From Acidimicrobiaceae bacterium (GTDB taxonomy: Bacteria > Actinomycetota > Acidimicrobiia > Acidimicrobiales > RAAP-2), in assembly GCA_027306605.1 (NCBI GenBank), contig DAHUZK010000040.1, positions 154,400 to 218,399 of the forward strand: DNA of 64,000 nt, written 5' to 3'. The position numbers were made by a program, and so were the translations under genes. The first letter of the stretch is position 1; each line of letters starts with the position of its first letter. Of this stretch, positions 1 through 8,700 are shown piece after piece. The notes beneath the pieces are model-generated. The model saw nothing but the letters and a program-made list of their open reading frames with translations, made no database searches and was not told the DNA's origin.

Positions 1-860
<860 letters not shown>

Positions 861-892
861 GGATTGCGCACGCCCTGCATCCGGAGGCGACC

Positions 893-1693
893 GTGTCATC
901 GATATCCACCGAGCACCTGACGTTCGAGCGCGACGGCGCCACGGCCATCGTGACCATGAACCGCCCCGAGGCCAAGAACGCGCTGAGCCTGCCGATGCTG
1001 GTCGGCATGAAGGACGCCTGGGAGGAGATCGACACCAACGACGAGATCCGCTGCGCCATCCTCACCGGCGCCGGCGGGACGTTCTGCGCGGGCATGGATC
1101 TCAAGGCCATGGGTGGCAGCGACGCCGAGAAGTACCAGCCCAGAATGGCCGAGGACCCCGATCTGCACTGGAAGGCCTTGCTGCGCCACTACGACCTGCG
1201 CAAGCCGCTCATCGCCGCCGTGGAGGGTTGGGCCGTGGCCGGCGGGACCGAGATCCTCCAGGCCACCCACATCCGGGTCGCCGGGGAGGGCGCCGTGTTC
1301 GGCGTCTTCGAGGCCAAGCGCGGCCTCTTCCCCCTGGGCGGGTCGACGGTGCGCCTGCGCCGCCAGATCCCCTACACCGTAGCCATGGAGCTGCTGCTCA
1401 CCGCCCGCGAGGTGCCCGCCGAGGAGGCGCTGCGCATCGGGCTCATCGGCCACGTCGTCCCCAAGGGCGCGGCGCTCGACAAGGCGCGGGAGATCGCTGC
1501 GGTGATCACGGCCAACGGGCCGTTGGCCGTGGAGGCGATCATGCAGAGCGTGCGCGAGACCGAGGGGATGTCCGAGGTGGACGGTCTGGCCCGCGAGCTC
1601 GAGATCGGCTGGCCCGTCTTCGCCAGCAACGACGCCGCGGAGGGGCAGAGGGCGTTCGCCGAGAAGCGCCCGCCCAACTTCACGCGCACGTGA
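893..1693 (+). CDS. Enoyl-CoA hydratase/isomerase (crotonase) family protein
   Basis: This 266-residue protein has the crotonase fold. MNRPEAKNAL lies near the N-terminus, the oxyanion-hole segment GTFCAGMDLKAMGG follows, then the second oxyanion region (VEGWAVAGGTEIL) and a C-terminal EKRPPNF tail typical of EchA proteins. It probably hydrates or isomerises an enoyl-CoA in the same pathway as the upstream thiolase. I chose the GTG at 893 because GGAGG sits at 883-887 and the predicted protein begins at the usual place for the family; the frame is open further upstream but that overlaps the thiolase. It ends in a GTGA overlap with the next gene, indicating translational coupling. The family acid residue after GGTE is present, but substrate specificity is unknown. 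Confidence 0.92.
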   Translation: MSSISTEHLTFERDGATAIVTMNRPEAKNALSLPMLVGMKDAWEEIDTNDEIRCAILTGAGGTFCAGMDLKAMGGSDAEKYQPRMAEDPDLHWKALLRHYDLRKPLIAAVEGWAVAGGTEILQATHIRVAGEGAVFGVFEAKRGLFPLGGSTVRLRRQIPYTVAMELLLTAREVPAEEALRIGLIGHVVPKGAALDKAREIAAVITANGPLAVEAIMQSVRETEGMSEVDGLARELEIGWPVFASNDAAEGQRAFAEKRPPNFTRT

Positions 1694-2556
1694 GCGAAGG
1701 GGGGGAAGCCCCGGGCGCCGGTGACGGGCCTACCGGGGCTGGTAAGGGTCCAACCGGGGCTGGTGGGGGTCCAACCGTGGCTGGTGAGGGTCATCCCGGT
1801 CTCGACGGTCCCGCCACGTCCGCTGCGCCCGACCTGCCGATCAACCGCGTCGCTGCGGCACTCCGACGCATCGGGGCGGTGACGATCGGGCAGCCGCTCG
1901 GGGACGACGAGCTGGCCCGAGCGGCCGACGACATCGCAGCGGTGGCGGACCAACTCGAGGTGGCGGCGGCACGCCTCAAGCGCCGGCGCAACCAGCCGGG
2001 CCCGAGCGGGTTCCCCGGCGTCCATCCCCAGGACCATTTCCCCACCAGCCCCATGATCGGCTACGCCAACCCCATCGCGCCGCCCGCCGAGATCTGGGCG
2101 GTGGCGGGCGAGGGGGGACAGCGCGAGGTCCGAGGCCGCGTCACCTTCGACTATCCGTACGAGGGACCGCCGACCTGCGTCCACGGGGGTGTGATCGCAG
2201 AGTTGTTCGACGAGTTGCTGGGGCTCTCCAACATCTTGGTCGGGCTGGGTGCGATGACGGGTACCCTGACCGTCAAGTACCGGCGACCGACGCCGTTGCT
2301 GGCGCCACTCGAGCTCGCGGCCCGGCACTCGGGCAGTGAGGGCCGCAAGGTCTTCTCCTGGGGCGGCATCTATCACGACGGTGAGCTGACGGCGGAGGCC
2401 GAAGGCATCTTCATCCTCGTCGAGCCGAGCCGCATGCTCGACATCGTGACCGGCAACGCGCACGGAGCACACAGCGCCGAGGGTCCGCTGGTCGACGCAG
2501 ACTGGCAGCGCATGATGGACAAGGCGCGGCGACGCGAGGCCGGATCGTCCTCCTGA
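1690..2556 (+). CDS. PaaI-type hot-dog thioesterase family protein
   Basis: The 288-residue protein starts at a GTG that overlaps the stop of the crotonase (GTGA). The C-terminal 150 residues carry a hot-dog domain with the PaaI/4HBT pattern: a PPTCVHGGVIAELFDELLG helix, then GTLTVKYRRPTPLLAPLEL. It likely hydrolyses an acyl-CoA intermediate of the preceding thiolase-crotonase operon. The first about 40 residues are an unusual low-complexity stretch made by a 21-bp tandem repeat (GxGPTxA units), and a helical spacer follows, so the functional protein could begin downstream. The domain assignment is secure; the start and substrate are not. Confidence 0.8.
   Translation: MSEGGEAPGAGDGPTGAGKGPTGAGGGPTVAGEGHPGLDGPATSAAPDLPINRVAAALRRIGAVTIGQPLGDDELARAADDIAAVADQLEVAAARLKRRRNQPGPSGFPGVHPQDHFPTSPMIGYANPIAPPAEIWAVAGEGGQREVRGRVTFDYPYEGPPTCVHGGVIAELFDELLGLSNILVGLGAMTGTLTVKYRRPTPLLAPLELAARHSGSEGRKVFSWGGIYHDGELTAEAEGIFILVEPSRMLDIVTGNAHGAHSAEGPLVDADWQRMMDKARRREAGSSS
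1720..1803 (+). repeat. 21-bp tandem repeat, four copies, in thioesterase N-terminus
   Basis: Four consecutive 21-bp units begin at 1720, 1741, 1762 and 1783. They are in frame and encode a seven-residue motif of the form GxGPTxA. The array lies just after the GTGA junction between two genes, so it is either a recently expanded N-terminal tail or an untranslated spacer if the true start is further down. Confidence 0.85.
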
Positions 2557-2562
2557 GGCCCC

Positions 2563-2580
2563 GCCACCCTGCGAGGTGGC
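2563..2580. terminator. Hairpin between convergent genes
   Basis: GCCACC and GGTGGC form a perfect 6-bp stem around a 6-nt loop, between the convergent stops at 2556 and 2585. No T-run follows on either side, so a terminator role is inferred from position only. Confidence 0.4.
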
Positions 2581-2584
2581 TCGC

Positions 2585-3409
2585 TCAGCTCTTCGCCGCT
2601 CCGGGGTCCCCCGCCTCTTCACGGAGCCGCTCCTCGAGCCCGGAACGCCAACCCAGCGGGCGGTAGAGCGAAACGAGGCGCGCGACGAGGACGACGAGGA
2701 AGACCTGGCCGATCAGCGCATCGAGGACCGACATGGTGCGCGGCAGTCCGCGAGACGGCGTGAGATCGCCGTAGCCGACCGTCGTCATGGTGATGTAGCT
2801 GAAATAGGCGAAGTCCGGCAGACCGTGGTGGCCCGATTGAGCGAAGAACGGCGAGCCGGACACCAGCTGGATCCCGTAGTCGAAGTTGGCGAAGATCAAG
2901 CCGATCAGCACGTAGATGCAGATGGCGCCGGCGATCGTCTCGCGGGTCACCCGCTGGTGATGCGAGATGCGCCAGCCGATGGCGCACGGGCTGGCCACGA
3001 CGAGGGCGGAGATCAAGATCACCTCGGCGCCGTCCGCGGTGCCCGAGCCACCCACGACCGCCCCGACGGCGACCACGAACGTGACGGCGACGGTTATCTG
3101 CGCGACGCGCTGGACCGCCGTCGGTACGCGGGAGGTGTGAAAGGCGAGGAGGACCGTGACGGCGTACAGGCCGGCCCGGACGATCAGGGCGTCGTCGCCC
3201 GTCCACTCGACGTTGAGAGCGATGTAGTCGAAGACGAGGAGGAGGAGAAGGAGGCCATACGAATCGGGTGCCCGGGCAGCCACGCGCAGCGCCTGCCGGG
3301 GCCGCAGGCGCGCCGTGACGCCCGGGGTCGTGGTGCCGGTGTCGCCGTCACCGGGGCCGTCACCGGGACCTTCATCTCCACCCTGGGCGTCGCCGGGCTT
3401 GCTCTCCAT
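2585..3409 (-). CDS. Potassium channel protein (ion_trans_2 pore)
   Basis: The 274-residue membrane protein carries the K+ selectivity filter TVGYGD at about residues 210-215, preceded by a pore helix (FAYFSYITMT) and flanked by a membrane helix on each side (about 160-177 and 230-247). Four further hydrophobic segments precede the pore module, giving a six-helix layout without an obvious voltage-sensor Arg array. It should conduct K+ across the cytoplasmic membrane. The first 40 residues are Gly/Asp-rich low complexity, so the true start could be later. It is convergent with the thioesterase and is the last gene of a leftward run containing the GNAT protein. Confidence 0.85.
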   Translation of the reverse strand: MESKPGDAQGGDEGPGDGPGDGDTGTTTPGVTARLRPRQALRVAARAPDSYGLLLLLLVFDYIALNVEWTGDDALIVRAGLYAVTVLLAFHTSRVPTAVQRVAQITVAVTFVVAVGAVVGGSGTADGAEVILISALVVASPCAIGWRISHHQRVTRETIAGAICIYVLIGLIFANFDYGIQLVSGSPFFAQSGHHGLPDFAYFSYITMTTVGYGDLTPSRGLPRTMSVLDALIGQVFLVVLVARLVSLYRPLGWRSGLEERLREEAGDPGAAKS

Positions 3410-3449
3410 CGGTCCATCATGGGTCGGGGGGCGCGACGGAGGGCGGACC

Positions 3450-3962
3450 TCAGCCGGTCGTGCCGCGCCGCGCCGCGGCCTCGCCCGTCGGGAGCGCCTT
3501 GATCATCTGCAGCGCGGGGTTCTCGGCGTCCCAAAGATCGGGAAACTCCTCAAGCGGCCGGAATCCCTGAGCGAGGTAGAAGGCCCGGGTGCGGGCGTAC
3601 CCCCAGTCCTCGCGTCGAGGGCTGAGCGTCTTCACCTGCAGGAATTCGAAGTCGTGCTCCACCAGCCATGCTTCGGCCCTTCTCAACATGGCGGCGCCGA
3701 TGCCGTGACGATGGTGCTCGGGCACGACGCCCGTGACGTACACCTCCGCCGCGTACGGCGTGTGCAGGACCACGGTCAGGAGTCCGACGTCACGACCACC
3801 GACCGTGGCCACGACCGTGGGGTTGGCACTCGCCGTCGCGACGTAGTCCTCGACGGATTCGGCTATCCCGAACCAGTGCGGCAGGGCGGCGAGGACGTCT
3901 CGACAGACGTCTCCGGCGCCGGTCGCCTGGACGCGGAGGTCGAGCTTCGCCTGCAGGGTCAC
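3450..3962 (-). CDS. GNAT family N-acetyltransferase
   Basis: A 170-residue protein with the GNAT acetyl-CoA-binding motif A (VVPEHHRHGIGAAMLRRAE) and a C-terminal motif B region (ARTRAFYLAQGFRPLEEF). It should transfer an acetyl group to a small molecule or protein amine; the substrate is not evident. I placed the start at the GTG at 3962 (reading VTLQAKLDLRVQ) because upstream in-frame codons run through the palindrome-rich intergenic element and do not look like protein. It lies 40 bp upstream of the K+ channel gene on the same strand. Confidence 0.82.
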   Translation of the reverse strand: MTLQAKLDLRVQATGAGDVCRDVLAALPHWFGIAESVEDYVATASANPTVVATVGGRDVGLLTVVLHTPYAAEVYVTGVVPEHHRHGIGAAMLRRAEAWLVEHDFEFLQVKTLSPRREDWGYARTRAFYLAQGFRPLEEFPDLWDAENPALQMIKALPTGEAAARRGTTG

Positions 3963-4012
3963 AGCTCCAGTGTGCCCCGCCGCCACCGGTGGGGGACCTG
4001 CCGACCAGGCGT

Positions 4013-4190
4013 TATGCGAAGGAGCGCATACGTATGCAAGCCGAGGGGCTTTCGGCGTCACGCTCCGAGGTGTATCGAGGTGTATATGGCGCGCGTATAC
4101 ACGCCCAACCACGTTCTGGCGTCCGCTCCTCGGTGCATAGTTATGCATGCGACGTCATGCGACGTCATGCGATGTTGTGCATGCGACGTT
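4013..4190. repeat. Palindromic intergenic element, copy A
   Basis: An AT-punctuated cluster in otherwise GC-rich DNA. It contains a hairpin TATGCG/CGCATA (4013-4030), the perfect 12-bp palindrome GCATACGTATGC (4026-4037), a central palindrome with arms GTGTATA and TATACAC around TGGCGCGCG (4080-4102), and TGCATA-GT-TATGCA (4134-4147). A 10-bp direct duplication (GAGGTGTATC/GAGGTGTATA) precedes the central palindrome. The same three palindromes recur at 53900-54011. It lies between the start of the GNAT gene and the end of the ligase gene. Confidence 0.85.
4141..4190. repeat. 10-bp periodic ATGC/GACGTC repeat
   Basis: Five consecutive 10-bp blocks: TTATGCATGC, two exact GACGTCATGC, then GATGTTGTGC and ATGCGACGTT. 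The period is close to one helical turn, so the ATGC steps face one side of the DNA. The array abuts the stop of the acyl-CoA ligase gene. Confidence 0.8.
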
Positions 4191-5743
4191 CAGAGCGCCC
4201 GCTGCACCCCTTCCCAGTAGGGATCGCGGAGTTTGCGCTTGTAGAGCTTCCCGTTGGGATCCCGGGGCATCTCGTTGGTGAAATCGATCGTCTTGGGAGT
4301 CTTGAACTTGGCCAGCCTGTCGGCGCAGTAGGCCAGGATCTCGGCCGCCAGCTCGTCGCCGGCCTCGACCCCTTCGGCGGGTTCGATGACCGCCTTGACC
4401 TCCTCGCCCCAGTCCTCGTTGGGGATGCCGAAGACGGCGGCGTCACCGACCTTCGGATACGACAGGAGGACATTCTCGATCTCGGCCGGATAGATGTTGG
4501 CCCCACCTGAGATGATCATGTCGATCTTGCGGTCCCGCAGGAACAGATAGCCGTCCTCGTCGAGGAATCCAACGTCACCGACGGTGAAGAACCGGTCGAT
4601 CCTGTTCTTCTGAGTCTTCTCCTTGTCGCCGTGGTACTCGAAATCGGCCGACTGCATCGCCATGTACACAGTGCCGATCACGTTGGGCTCCTCGATGCGA
4701 TTGCCCAAGTCGTCGAAGATGGCGATCTCGCTGATCGGCCAGGGCTTGCCGACGGTGCCCGGCTTCTGCAGCCACTCCTCGGCCGAGACTACGGTGCCGC
4801 CGCCCTCGCTGGCGGCGTAGTACTCGTCCACTGCGTTGCCCCACCAGGCGATCATCTTGCGCTTCACGTCGACAGGGCACGGCGCGGCGGCGTGGATCAT
4901 GTGGCGCAGCGACGACACGTCGTACTTGGCCCGCACGTCGTCGGGCAGGGCGAGCAGCCGATGGAATTGGGTCGGCACCATGTGTGACGTCGTGACCTTG
5001 CGCTCCTCGATCAACCGCAACATCTCTTCGGGCAGCCATTTGTCCATCAGGACGAGCGTGTGGCCCAGGTGCATCGATGCGCTTCCGAAGCGCAGGACGG
5101 CGGTGTGGTACAGGGGTGAGCCGACGATGTGGACGTTGTCGTCCTGTGGCTGGATCCCGAAGAGAAACAGCAGGCCTGACAGTCCGAGCGCCGCCTGCTC
5201 AGGGGTGACTCCCTGCAGCTTGCGGTAGATGCCCTTGGGGTTCCCGGTCGTGCCCGACGTGTAATTCATCACGTCGCCCACCGTGCGGTTCTCGGGCAGG
5301 TCAGTGGGTTGGGCGTCGCGTACCGTGCCGTAGGAGGCGAAGCCGGACACTTCTCCGACCGCCAGGCATCGCGCGGGGTCGAGACCGACCTCGTCCGCGG
5401 CCGCACGCGCCACCTCGGCGAAGCGCTCGTGCGCCACGAAGGCCTTGGCTCCCGAGTCCCGGAGGATGTACGCCACCTCGGGTGCCACGAGATGGTGGTT
5501 GATCGGGACGAGGTACCAGCCGGCCTGCAGCGCGGCGAGGTAGATCTCGATCATCTCCGCGCAGTTGGGCAGGAGCGTTGCCACCACGTCACCGGTCTCG
5601 AAGCCGAGGCTTCTCAGCGCGTGCACGACCTGATTGGCGCGCCCGAGGAGCTCGCCGGACTTCACCTCGTCGCCCTCGGGGGTCACGAGGGCCAAATGGT
5701 CGGGATCTTCCTGGGCGAGGGCCCAGAAGCCGAGGTCACCCAT
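4190..5743 (-). CDS. AMP-dependent acyl-CoA synthetase (FadD-type ligase)
   Basis: A 517-residue adenylate-forming enzyme. The P-loop-like motif YTSGTTGNPKG lies at about residues 161-171, YYAASEGGG is the A4/A5 region, the hinge/A8 region includes GDVGFLDEDGYLFLRDRKIDMIISGG, and the C-terminal catalytic lysine region is present (PRDPNGKLYKRKL). It activates a carboxylic acid to acyl-AMP and then acyl-CoA. A good ribosome site (AAGGAG on the minus strand, near 5755) precedes the ATG at 5743. It diverges from the SDR gene across a KstR-like operator, which suggests a steroid, terpenoid or fatty acid substrate and TetR-type control; this is inference. Confidence 0.92.
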   Translation of the reverse strand: MGDLGFWALAQEDPDHLALVTPEGDEVKSGELLGRANQVVHALRSLGFETGDVVATLLPNCAEMIEIYLAALQAGWYLVPINHHLVAPEVAYILRDSGAKAFVAHERFAEVARAAADEVGLDPARCLAVGEVSGFASYGTVRDAQPTDLPENRTVGDVMNYTSGTTGNPKGIYRKLQGVTPEQAALGLSGLLFLFGIQPQDDNVHIVGSPLYHTAVLRFGSASMHLGHTLVLMDKWLPEEMLRLIEERKVTTSHMVPTQFHRLLALPDDVRAKYDVSSLRHMIHAAAPCPVDVKRKMIAWWGNAVDEYYAASEGGGTVVSAEEWLQKPGTVGKPWPISEIAIFDDLGNRIEEPNVIGTVYMAMQSADFEYHGDKEKTQKNRIDRFFTVGDVGFLDEDGYLFLRDRKIDMIISGGANIYPAEIENVLLSYPKVGDAAVFGIPNEDWGEEVKAVIEPAEGVEAGDELAAEILAYCADRLAKFKTPKTIDFTNEMPRDPNGKLYKRKLRDPYWEGVQRAL

Positions 5744-5811
5744 CAGCAGCAGTCTCCTTGCAGGCTCGCATCGGGTGCGGGTGCAAATGGCAGCCCGCGC
5801 CGCCCGCAGGC

Positions 5812-5825
5812 TAGAACGTGTTCTA
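5812..5825. promoter_or_regulatory. KstR-type (TetR family) operator
   Basis: TAGAACGTGTTCTA fits the KstR consensus TNNAACNNGTTNNA at every fixed position and is symmetric except for the two central bases. It sits in the divergent promoter region, 69 bp from the ligase start and 142 bp from the SDR start. KstR represses sterol/cholesterol catabolic genes in mycobacteria and rhodococci. The match is sequence-based; no kstR gene is in this window. Confidence 0.6.
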
Positions 5826-5874
5826 ACTCACGGCAATTTGTGGGGCCGCGACCGGTCCGGCGCAGAGCGGCACC

Positions 5875-5952
5875 AGAGCAGCAGATCACAGAGCAGCAGA
5901 TCACAGAGCAGCAGATCACAGAGCAGCAGATCAGATCACAGAGCAGCAGAGG
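5875..5952. repeat. 15-bp tandem repeat in SDR 5' leader
   Basis: Three exact copies of AGAGCAGCAGATCAC (5875, 5890, 5905), a fourth with an extra 5 bp (5920-5939) and a partial fifth that runs directly into the ribosome site GGAGG at 5951. It occupies most of the untranslated leader of the SDR gene. Copy number change here would alter leader length but not the reading frame. Confidence 0.9.
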
Positions 5953-5966
5953 AGGAGCGTCGATCG

Positions 5967-6875
5967 ATGGCAGGGTTCCTGGACGGGAAGGTGGTCGCCG
6001 TGACCGGTGGTGGCGGCGGCATCGGACGAGCCGTCGCCCTCGCCGCCGCGGCCGAGGGGGCCAAGGTGCTGGTGGCCGACTACGGCGTGGGCATGGCAGG
6101 CGAGGACCCGAGCAGCGAGGTGGCCGACGCCGTCGTGTCCGAGATCACCGTGGCCGGCGGCGAGGCGATGGCCGTGGCCGACGACATCTCGAAGATGGAG
6201 TCCGGCGAGCGCCTCGTGGCCACAGCCGTCGACACCTACGGCCGCATCGACGGTGTGGTGGCCGTGGCCGGGATCCTGCGCGAGCGAATGCTCTTCAACA
6301 TGTCCGAGGACGAGTGGGACGCCGTGATCGCCACCCATCTCAAGGGTCACTTCACCGTCTTCCGCGCCGCGGCGGCGGTCATGCGCAAGCAGGAAGGCGG
6401 CGGCGCACTGGTCGGCTTCACGTCCGGCGCCTTCGCCGGGAGCGTGGCCCAGGCCAACTACGCGGCGGCCAAGGGGGGCATCGTGTCGCTGGTGCGATCA
6501 GCTGCCGTCGGGTTGCACCGCTACGGCGTGACGGCAAATGCCATCGCGCCGATCGCCCGCACACGCATGTCGGCGAACGTGCCGTCGGAGTTGGCGGAGA
6601 TCGGGGACCCCGAGGACGTGGCGCCCATGGTCGTCTACCTCCTGAGCGACAAGGCCAAGCACGTCACCGGGCAGGTCTACACGGTGGTGGGATCGAAGAT
6701 CGCGGTCTGGAACCAGCCGATCGAGGTGCGGGCCATGTGGGCGGAAGGCCGCTGGACACCAGAGCAGATCGCGGAGCGGCTCGACGGCACGGTCGGCCAG
6801 GAGCGGATGCCTCTCATCGACCGGCTCGAACAGATGCGAAGAGACGCGGCATCGGGCGACAAGCCGAACGGGTAG
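5967..6875 (+). CDS. SDR family oxidoreductase, 17beta-HSD4/MFE-2 dehydrogenase-like
   Basis: A 302-residue short-chain dehydrogenase. The NAD(P) motif TGGGGGIG is at 13-20, with catalytic Ser153, Tyr165 and Lys169 (YAAAK). The C-terminal about 60 residues extend past the classical SDR core, as in the dehydrogenase half of peroxisomal multifunctional enzyme type 2 and related actinobacterial steroid or 3-hydroxyacyl-CoA dehydrogenases. I chose the ATG at 5967 because GGAGG lies 11 bp upstream and the protein begins at the usual SDR N-terminus. The divergent ligase and the intervening KstR-like site support a joint catabolic role. The stop lies inside a 19-bp tandem duplication. Confidence 0.9.
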   Translation: MAGFLDGKVVAVTGGGGGIGRAVALAAAAEGAKVLVADYGVGMAGEDPSSEVADAVVSEITVAGGEAMAVADDISKMESGERLVATAVDTYGRIDGVVAVAGILRERMLFNMSEDEWDAVIATHLKGHFTVFRAAAAVMRKQEGGGALVGFTSGAFAGSVAQANYAAAKGGIVSLVRSAAVGLHRYGVTANAIAPIARTRMSANVPSELAEIGDPEDVAPMVVYLLSDKAKHVTGQVYTVVGSKIAVWNQPIEVRAMWAEGRWTPEQIAERLDGTVGQERMPLIDRLEQMRRDAASGDKPNG

Positions 6876-6905
6876 CGGGAAGCCGAACGGGTAGCGGGAA
6901 GCGGG
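6861..6905. repeat. 19-bp tandem duplication spanning the SDR stop codon
   Basis: AAGCCGAACGGGTAGCGGG occurs at 6861-6879 and again at 6880-6898, followed by a partial third copy. The TAG stop at 6873-6875 lies in the first copy and is duplicated in the second. Confidence 0.9.
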
Positions 6906-6966
6906 AACCCGGACACGGAGCTCCGAGGGCCACCGCGCCGGTTCCGGCGGAAGCGCGCGGTGTGGC

Positions 6967-7296
6967 TCAGACGATCCGGTGCAGCCGGGGTCGTCGCACG
7001 ACCGCCGTGTAGACCTCGAGCGAGTTCCCCTCGTGGTGCGCAGCCACCACCTCGGCCCCGCCCATCTGCGAATCGTCGAAGACGAGACGCATGCTCTTGC
7101 CCCAGGCCACCGCCGAGCGGGCGATCTGGCGCTCGGGATGTTCCCAGGGGGGGACGCACACCTCGATCTGGTACATCGGTTCGAAGGTCACCACATGCGT
7201 GGGGGTGGTGCCATGGGAGGCCAGCCACTCCGCCTTCTCTTCCTCGGTCCAGATCTTCTCGTTCGTCATCGGTGCCCTCGGCTCGGTCGTCGCCAT
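6967..7296 (-). CDS. Hypothetical protein, 109 residues
   Basis: I do not recognise this family. The protein is soluble, with Trp, Glu and Lys near the N-terminus (NEKIWTEEEKAEWLASHG) and an alternating beta-rich middle (HVVTFEPMYQIEVCVPPW). It has no signal peptide and one cysteine. An internal ATG (reading MTNEKIW, at 7269) is an alternative start. It is convergent with the SDR gene; amino-acid composition looks like real protein. Confidence 0.6.
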   Translation of the reverse strand: MATTEPRAPMTNEKIWTEEEKAEWLASHGTTPTHVVTFEPMYQIEVCVPPWEHPERQIARSAVAWGKSMRLVFDDSQMGGAEVVAAHHEGNSLEVYTAVVRRPRLHRIV

Positions 7297-7491
7297 CGGT
7301 CCGATTCACCTCCCACTCCGCACAAATCGGCCTCAACGCAAGAAGCCTTGAGGAGGACCAGCGGTCGGCACCTCCCTGGTACGCATCGACGCCCCCGGGG
7401 GTTGCACCTACGGCCCATTGTTCGTTGCAGCTCGGGTGCAGTGAGATCCAGGGTCCACCACCACCGCAAGCCCCGTCCCTAGCCTGACCAC

Positions 7492-7695
7492 GTGGGGACA
7501 CAACCGGACGACGTCGCGGCTGCCGGCGCTCCCGGAGCCGAGGCCGTCCCCGAGTCCCGAGAGGCCGTCCCCGAGATCCGGCCGTGGCGCGAAGTGGGGT
7601 GGATCTTCCGTGACGGGGACACCTTGGCGATCGAGCGCCAGGGGGAACGAACGCGGAGCCGCTTCGTCCGCGTCAGTCACCTCCGCGGCGACTAG
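7492..7695 (+). CDS. Possible small protein, 67 residues
   Basis: A short open frame from a GTG with no clear ribosome site. The C-terminal half (WREVGWIFRDGDTLAIERQGERTR) looks protein-like, while the N-terminal half is Ala/Glu/Pro low complexity. Its stop overlaps the stop of the Lgt homologue by 4 bp in convergent orientation. No family recognised; it could be spurious. Confidence 0.3.
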   Translation: MGTQPDDVAAAGAPGAEAVPESREAVPEIRPWREVGWIFRDGDTLAIERQGERTRSRFVRVSHLRGD

Positions 7696-8591
7696 GAACT
7701 TCCGCCCTCTCCGGGCGCCGTCTCCGAGGCGCCACTCGCCGGAGCCGGTGCAGTCGTCGCCGGAGCCGGTGCAGGTGTCGCCTGAAGCGCATGATGCGTG
7801 CGCAGCCACTCGCGCCAGCGAGACCGGGTCCGTACGAGGACGATGATGCCGCCGACGACGAGCAGGGCGCCGGCGATCTGCACCAGGTCGGACCCGAGCC
7901 CGCCGTCCTCGCCGAGCCAGAGGTGCTCGTCGAGGGAGCGCTCGATCCCCCAGAGGATCATCCCGGTGCCGAGCACGATTCCCGGCGGATAGCCGGTGCG
8001 ACGCGTCCCGTCGGGCCAGCGGTCGAGTGCCCGCTCGATCAGGATGAGGATCACGTAGACGGAGAAGTCCTCCATCGCTTGGAAGATCGGCACCGGCAGT
8101 CGCCGCCCGACCTGACCCGCGTAGTACATGCCGAACCACTGCGTGGTCGGATGTCCACCTCCGGCGTACATGAGCTGCGGCCCCAGGAGCCGCCCGATCG
8201 CCCAGCTGGCCATGAGGACCGGGATCACCAGGTCCAGTGCCCGCCCGAGCGCCAGCTCGGGGCAACGTCGGCGGAAGAGCACCACACCCGTGGGCACCGC
8301 GGCCAGGATCCCTCCGAAGGACGACAGCCCGCCGTGCCAGATGGCGATGATGCCGGCCGGGTCGTGCCAGTAGACGTTCAGATTGGCGAGGACGTGCATC
8401 ACCCTCGCTCCGACGATGGCGGCGAGGATGATCCAGAGGAAGACGGGGAGGAACCAGTCGACGGGGTAGCCGTTCTTCTTCAGGCGGCGTTCGAAGTAGG
8501 TGTACCCGAACCAGAAGGTGAGCGCGAGACCGATGCCATAGGTGTGGACCTGAAGCGGTCCGATGTGGAAGGCGACTGGGACGGGTCTCAT
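7692..8591 (-). CDS. Prolipoprotein diacylglyceryl transferase family protein, divergent
   Basis: A 299-residue polytopic protein with the Lgt layout: N-terminal HTYGIGLALTFWFGY, GARVMHVL, HGGLSSFGG (87-94), a GR element at 133-134, and a C-terminal ERSLDEH matching the Arg/Glu pair of Lgt helix 7. Lgt transfers diacylglycerol from phosphatidylglycerol to lipobox cysteines. Several normally conserved elements are altered: the His of GGMSFHGG is Phe, the signature GRxGNFINGE reads GRLLGPQLMYAG, and the HPxQLYE motif reads LPVPIFQ. The C-terminal tail is Pro/Ala-rich. It may be a second, modified Lgt rather than the housekeeping enzyme. Confidence 0.72.
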   Translation of the reverse strand: MRPVPVAFHIGPLQVHTYGIGLALTFWFGYTYFERRLKKNGYPVDWFLPVFLWIILAAIVGARVMHVLANLNVYWHDPAGIIAIWHGGLSSFGGILAAVPTGVVLFRRRCPELALGRALDLVIPVLMASWAIGRLLGPQLMYAGGGHPTTQWFGMYYAGQVGRRLPVPIFQAMEDFSVYVILILIERALDRWPDGTRRTGYPPGIVLGTGMILWGIERSLDEHLWLGEDGGLGSDLVQIAGALLVVGGIIVLVRTRSRWREWLRTHHALQATPAPAPATTAPAPASGASETAPGEGGSS

Positions 8592-8700
8592 GGCGAAGCT
8601 GCCGACAGGTTAGGACCGCTTCGGGCAGAGGGGGTCCCAGGCCCCGCGGTGCACTGGAGAAGCGCGCTCGAAACCGCGCTCGGAAACCGCGCTCGGGAAT

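Noticed and set aside
4026..4147. parS, dif or other chromosome-segregation site
   Set aside because: Sequences do not match parS (TGTTTCACGTGAAACA) or dif consensus; kept as an uncharacterised element.
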